Part shown: in pieces, positions 5,616 to 6,470 of the stretch
How positions within the stretch are numbered: position 1 is the first letter of the stretch
Layout of the letters: every line of letters begins with the position of its first letter
From: Planctomycetota bacterium
Lineage (GTDB): Bacteria > Planctomycetota > PUPC01 > JACPCR01
Assembly (NCBI GenBank): GCA_030740295.1
Contig: JASLXP010000158.1
Location: 1-6,470 of the forward strand
Reading direction: 5' to 3'
Length of the DNA: 6,470 nt
Made by a program: the position numbers and the translations under genes
Notes under the pieces: model-generated
Seen by the model: the letters and a program-made list of their open reading frames with translations, nothing else
Databases searched by the model: none
Told to the model about the DNA's origin: nothing

Positions 5616-5715
5616 TGAGAAAGTAACCGGAGTCTGGTGTGACGGATTCGCAGGGGATGGAAAGAGCGGACCCTGCTATAAAATAACTTCAGATCCTTTG
5701 GTGCAGAGTAACGCC
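5616..5715. promoter_or_regulatory. Shared divergent promoter region (inferred)
   Basis: This 100-bp gap separates the start codons of two divergent genes, so promoters for both should lie here or inside the opposing gene. The only AT-rich stretch is TATAAAATAA at 5677-5686, which could hold a -10 element for the plus-strand gene and, read in reverse, for the minus-strand gene. No convincing -35 element at normal spacing is seen, and there is no clear operator palindrome. Confidence 0.35.
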
Positions 5716-6470
5716 ATGAATACTGGCAGTGTCCGTCTTATCGTCCTCAACTGTGCGTTCCATTTCCTCTTTTTCAAAGGTGCTTGTCTTTTCGCTGAGG
5801 AAAAATTCATCCCCCATGTCGGGCAGTGGAAAGCTGAGGGCAGCAGTTGGCAGACGGTCGGGGAGACTCCGCCCGGCGGCTGGTACCTGCGAGCACGACA
5901 ACAGTACCATCTGCAGGGCCTCCGCTTCAATGTGAAAAAGGAAAACGATGGCCACATTTTCATCTACACCCGTAATTGGAGAGTTTTCCTCGACGAAGAC
6001 AAAGTCACCGCGCGTTACCAGGGCCTGTGGGGGAAAGGCAAACCGCCATACCGTCACTGGCCCTATTACCTCTGGACGGCCAGCCGGCCTGTCAAGTTTG
6101 AATCCGGCAGAGAGTATGATTTCAGGCTGAAACTGGATGGTCATTTCCTTTCCATTTTCTGGGACGGCAAAGAGGTGCTCCGGTGGCGCTCTCCAAAGGA
6201 GGAATGGGAGGAACGGATTCGGAGTTCCGGACGGATCCACCTGGCCGGGCACTACAAGTTTCCCGAGAGGCTGCCCGCGGAAGCGCTGAACGGCAAGGAC
6301 GAGATTATCGTTCTGCACGCGCTGGATACGGGAGCCACGTTCTCAAACATCCGGATCGATGGCACAGACGCCGGACCCGCGCAGGGCTTTCTTGCCGGCA
6401 CACCTTCGACGCCCTATGTACGTCCCGATTTCGAGTTGGAGCGTCTGGCGCCGACCGCACCGGTGGCCGT
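5716..6470 (+). CDS. Exported protein with concanavalin-like / DUF1080-like N-terminal region (3' partial)
   Basis: The frame is open from ATG 5716 to the window end (251 complete codons) with no stop, so the gene continues beyond it. The N-terminus MNTGSVRLIVLNCAFHFLFF is a signal peptide with probable cleavage near CLFA/EEKF (residues 27-28). Residues 35-220 are rich in Trp, Tyr and alternating beta segments: QWKAEGSSWQTVG, GHIFIYTRNWRVFLD, YDFRLKLDGHFLSIFWDGKEVLRW, GRIHLAGHYKF and GATFSNIRIDG. The order of a 'small ligand/cofactor-free' beta pattern of this kind, R-x-x-x-DG-x-x-x-x-x-x-DG followed by GxIxLxxH and a closing FxNIxI, is typical of concanavalin A-like lectin/glucanase folds such as the DUF1080 (3-keto-disaccharide hydrolase) group. 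A second domain may start after about residue 230. Whether this region binds or cleaves sugar is unknown. GTG 5701 is an alternative in-frame start, but ATG 5716 gives the more compact signal peptide. No strong ribosome binding site is visible. Confidence 0.75.
   Translation, partial: MNTGSVRLIVLNCAFHFLFFKGACLFAEEKFIPHVGQWKAEGSSWQTVGETPPGGWYLRARQQYHLQGLRFNVKKENDGHIFIYTRNWRVFLDEDKVTARYQGLWGKGKPPYRHWPYYLWTASRPVKFESGREYDFRLKLDGHFLSIFWDGKEVLRWRSPKEEWEERIRSSGRIHLAGHYKFPERLPAEALNGKDEIIVLHALDTGATFSNIRIDGTDAGPAQGFLAGTPSTPYVRPDFELERLAPTAPVA

Noticed and set aside
5689..6318. Minus-strand open frame of 209 codons
   Set aside because: It is antisense to the signal-peptide-bearing gene starting at 5716, whose product has clear protein-like beta patterns. 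The antisense product has no recognisable domain.

Overview
This window looks like chromosomal DNA from a bacterium of the PVC superphylum (Planctomycetota, Verrucomicrobiota or Lentisphaerota). That is an inference from gene content and style, not from a marker gene. The supporting signs are sugar-related genes, secreted beta-sandwich proteins, and gene-free DNA packed with short GC-rich hairpin repeats. There is no rRNA, tRNA, transposase gene or CRISPR array.

The left part (1-3610) is a plus-strand gene row. It holds the possible tail of an unidentified gene (1-104), a NodB-type polysaccharide deacetylase (150-902), a DegT/DnrJ/EryC1/StrS-type PLP aminotransferase (1073-2356), and a sialidase/BNR-repeat protein (2381-3610) only 24 nt behind the aminotransferase. 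None of the three complete proteins has a visible signal peptide. Together they suggest cytoplasmic handling of an amino sugar or acetylated glycoside, although the substrate cannot be read from the sequence.

The middle (3611-4610) is about 1 kb without a credible gene, lying between two convergent genes. It carries three families of short palindromes, called here A (GCCGC-GAA-GCGGC), B (CCTGGGGN-loop-NCCCCAGG) and N (TGGCC-GAA-GGCCA), plus a 42-nt-arm inverted repeat and a 12-bp tandem repeat. The palindromes form a mirrored layout: an N-B-N module is followed by an inverted N-B-N module, and an A+B composite at the left edge recurs inverted at the right edge. B stems vary by paired base changes, and several units are preceded by GTAG or ATAG, as in REP elements linked to RAYT transposases. 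This is the most interesting part of the window.

The right part (4611-6470) holds two divergent genes sharing a 100-bp intergenic region. The minus-strand gene (5615-4611) encodes a probable exported protein with two beta-sandwich, carbohydrate-binding-like regions. The plus-strand gene (5716 to beyond the window end) encodes the N-terminal part of an exported protein with a concanavalin-like/DUF1080-like region. Both probably act outside the cytoplasm on, or attached to, glycans.
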